DNA from: Dyadobacter sp. LHD-138
GTDB lineage: Bacteria > Bacteroidota > Bacteroidia > Cytophagales > Spirosomataceae
NCBI RefSeq assembly: GCF_030929615.1
Contig: NZ_JAVFVU010000015.1
Coordinates: forward strand, 62,001 to 126,000
DNA: 64,000 nucleotides
Direction of reading: 5' to 3'
Numbering within the stretch: the first letter of the stretch is position 1; each line of letters starts with the position of its first letter. A program made the translations under genes and the position numbers. Positions 62,137 to 64,000 of the stretch are shown in pieces. The notes under the pieces were generated by a model. That model saw only the letters and a list, made by a program, of their open reading frames with translations. It did not search any database and was not told where the DNA came from.

Positions 62137-64000
62137 ATGCAAAAAATTCGACAGTTAAAATGGTGCCCTGCACTGTGCAATGTCATGAAAATAACGCTTG
62201 TCCAAATAATATTTTCAGTTGTCTGCACCAGTCTTACACAGGGGGCAACTGAAAGCAGAGCTCAGGAAATCCTTGAGCGACGTGTAACGATCCACGCGCA
62301 AAATGCAGAACTCAAGACGATCCTGAAAAATCTGGAAGATCAGGCAGATGTAAAATTTGCGTACAGCCAGAAAACGATCAGAGCGGACAGACCGGTTAAT
62401 GTCAATATTTCACGGCAAAAATTGTCTGATGCGCTCACGATACTTTTAGAGCCTCTGCATGTCTCCTATCAACTTGCTTCGGGACGAATATTGCTCACCC
62501 TAAACAAACCGATCAATTCGAATAGTCTGCCGAAACCTGGTGAAGAGGTCGTATTGGACAATAACCTGGCTAACATATCAGGTAAAGTCGTCGATGACAC
62601 AAAAATGGGTTTACCCGGTGTAAGTGTGGTTTTAAAGGGCACGCAACGGGGAACCACGACCAATAAAGACGGTGAATTTCAACTCGACATTCCTGAAAGA
62701 AGCGGTGCCGTGCTTGTTTTCAGTTTTGTCGGATACGTTGTGCAGGAGCTTGAAGTCGGAAACCAGACTTCTCTTTCCGTAACCCTGCTACCGGAAAATA
62801 AATCGTTGGAAGAGGTTGTCGTTGTAGGTTATGGTACGGTCCGGAAAAGTGACCTTACAGGATCCGTATCGAGTATCAAGGGCGATGCGATCCGGGAAAT
62901 GCCTGTCACGTCCGTTGACCAGGCGATCCAGTCACGGGCTCCGGGTGTACAGGTTACCCAAAGTTCGGGAGCACCGGGCGGAGGGATTTCAATACGTGTC
63001 CGGGGGGCCAATTCAATCAACAGCGGCAGCGAGCCATTGTATGTTATCGATGGATTTCCAATGTATCCCGACAACGGAGCGCTGGGTACCAGCGGAAACA
63101 GACAGGCATCCAATGCCATGGCAACCATTAATCCGAATGAAATTGAGTCCATCGAAATCCTGAAAGATGCTTCCGCGACGTCCATTTACGGTTCCCGCGG
63201 TGCCAACGGTGTTATTCTGATCACCACCAAGAGAGGAAAAGAAGGCCAGAGCCGTGTGGAATATGATGGTTCTTATTCTTTTCAAAAAATCGCAAGAGAA
63301 ATTGATGTCCTGAACGGAGCCGATTACGCAAGGTATATCAATCTACTGGAGAAAAGCCAAGGCGGGAGTCCTCGCTATACCGACCAGAGAATCAACGAAA
63401 TAGGTGCCGGAACCGATTGGTGGGATGTTGTTTCCAGAACGGGCGGGTTATCCAATCACCAACTTTCGTTTACGGGCGGAACCAAAGGAACGCGTTACGC
63501 TTTTGTAGGCAACTACCTGGATAATAAAGGAATAATCCAGAATACAGATTTCAAGCGTTACGGATTTCGGATGAATCTGGACAACGACTTTTTGAATGGT
63601 AAGGCAACGTTAAGCAACAGCTGGTCTTATAGCCGCTCCACCAGCAGCAATGTACCGACAGACCGCGGAGGACCGGGAGGTATTGTGATTTCAGCATTAG
63701 GTCTTGACCCAACGGTCCCTGTTTATGACCAAAACGGGAATTATCAGTACGCCAGTTATGATCAGCGCTTTCTGACCAACCCGCTGGCGGAAGCACTGCA
63801 GGGTTATGACCGGGATTTTACCAATCGTCTTTTTGGTACCTCAGCCCTCACATTTAATCTGATGGAGGGCCTTAAATTCCGCACCAGCCTGGGTGTAGAC
63901 GTTGTAAATGCCAGCCGTACCACCTTCTACAATAATTATACATACCTGGGAAGGCAGAATGGTCGTGAATTGCAAAAGGCAAACAGAAATTCGACTAACC
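62137..64000 (+). CDS. SusC/RagA TonB-dependent transporter with STN domain, N-terminal part (runs off right edge)
   Basis: From ATG 62137 the frame is open for 621 codons to the right edge. It has a signal/anchor region (ITLVQIIFSVVCTSLTQGAT), an STN domain (about 48-125: VTIHAQNAELKTILKNLEDQ), a carboxypeptidase-regulatory-like domain (ISGKVVDDTKMGLPGVSVVL) and a plug (EEVVVVGYGTVRKSDLTGSV, ISIRVRGANSINSGSEPLYV, ILKDASATSIYGSRGANGVI). It follows FecR by 195 bp and should signal through it. The partner susD presumably lies to the right. An antisense promoter overlaps its start codon. Confidence 0.93.
   Translation, partial: MQKIRQLKWCPALCNVMKITLVQIIFSVVCTSLTQGATESRAQEILERRVTIHAQNAELKTILKNLEDQADVKFAYSQKTIRADRPVNVNISRQKLSDALTILLEPLHVSYQLASGRILLTLNKPINSNSLPKPGEEVVLDNNLANISGKVVDDTKMGLPGVSVVLKGTQRGTTTNKDGEFQLDIPERSGAVLVFSFVGYVVQELEVGNQTSLSVTLLPENKSLEEVVVVGYGTVRKSDLTGSVSSIKGDAIREMPVTSVDQAIQSRAPGVQVTQSSGAPGGGISIRVRGANSINSGSEPLYVIDGFPMYPDNGALGTSGNRQASNAMATINPNEIESIEILKDASATSIYGSRGANGVILITTKRGKEGQSRVEYDGSYSFQKIAREIDVLNGADYARYINLLEKSQGGSPRYTDQRINEIGAGTDWWDVVSRTGGLSNHQLSFTGGTKGTRYAFVGNYLDNKGIIQNTDFKRYGFRMNLDNDFLNGKATLSNSWSYSRSTSSNVPTDRGGPGGIVISALGLDPTVPVYDQNGNYQYASYDQRFLTNPLAEALQGYDRDFTNRLFGTSALTFNLMEGLKFRTSLGVDVVNASRTTFYNNYTYLGRQNGRELQKANRNSTN

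Noticed and set aside
1..64000. tRNA genes, rRNA genes, CRISPR arrays, insertion sequences, prophage
   Set aside because: No cloverleaf-like T-loop string, spacer-repeat periodicity, transposase or integrase was noticed by eye; a dedicated scan (tRNAscan-SE, ISfinder) would be needed to exclude them fully.

Overview
The window is from a Bacteroidota chromosome, most likely order Cytophagales and perhaps a Dyadobacter-like Spirosomaceae member (inferred from gene content, not from a marker gene). Evidence: four SusC/RagA TonB-dependent receptors (three with a SusD partner in view), a hybrid two-component system, FecR/ECF sigma pairs, type IX secretion (T9SS) C-terminal domains, and promoters of the Bacteroidota -7 type TAnnTTTG. 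No rRNA, tRNA, CRISPR array, transposase or phage gene was seen.

Layout. (1) 1-4547: a minus-strand operon of a phytanoyl-CoA dioxygenase-like enzyme, a Gfo/Idh/MocA oxidoreductase, a TIM-barrel sugar isomerase and a PQQ-type dehydrogenase (cut by the left edge), with a divergent AraC regulator. (2) 4548-11809: a stretch of small palindromes, a DUF6528-like propeller protein and a SusC/SusD pair. (3) 11810-25367: a surface-protein island. It has a BspA-like adhesin gene split by an in-frame stop, a seven-repeat T9SS protein, a ScyD/ScyE-like lipoprotein, a hybrid two-component regulator and another T9SS-like protein. A 14-nt motif is shared between the regulator's promoter region and that of the repeat protein. 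(4) 25808-35534: a kdp potassium-uptake operon with three membrane microproteins, kdpABC, a porin, a KdpD sensor domain without kinase, a separate histidine kinase and a Cys-rich small protein. No kdpE is visible. (5) 35539-46923: an AraC regulator, SusC/SusD, ApbE, and a convergent operon of ankyrin protein, DUF2271 protein with a flavinylation-like motif, and a PepSY/flavodoxin reductase. This looks like an envelope flavin-redox or metal-uptake module. (6) 47437-59571: a polysaccharide utilization locus (ECF sigma, FecR, SusC, SusD, GH97, GH95-like protein, ThuA). (7) 60112-64000: a divergent sigma/FecR/SusC module cut by the right edge.

The most interesting signal is a shared antisense element at susC genes. 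At the two FecR-linked susC genes, a TAnnTTTG promoter with a 19-nt spacer overlaps the start codon on the opposite strand. It points into the leader and is followed about 85-105 nt later by a 9-bp hairpin with a six-base loop and a U-tract. A third susC has the same hairpin at the same distance but no clear promoter. The AraC-linked susC lacks it. This resembles the DonS-type antisense RNAs described in Bacteroides. Other leads are the in-frame stop in the adhesin, the DUF2271 flavin site, the kdp microproteins with a 33-bp perfect inverted repeat, and unannotated small ORFs.
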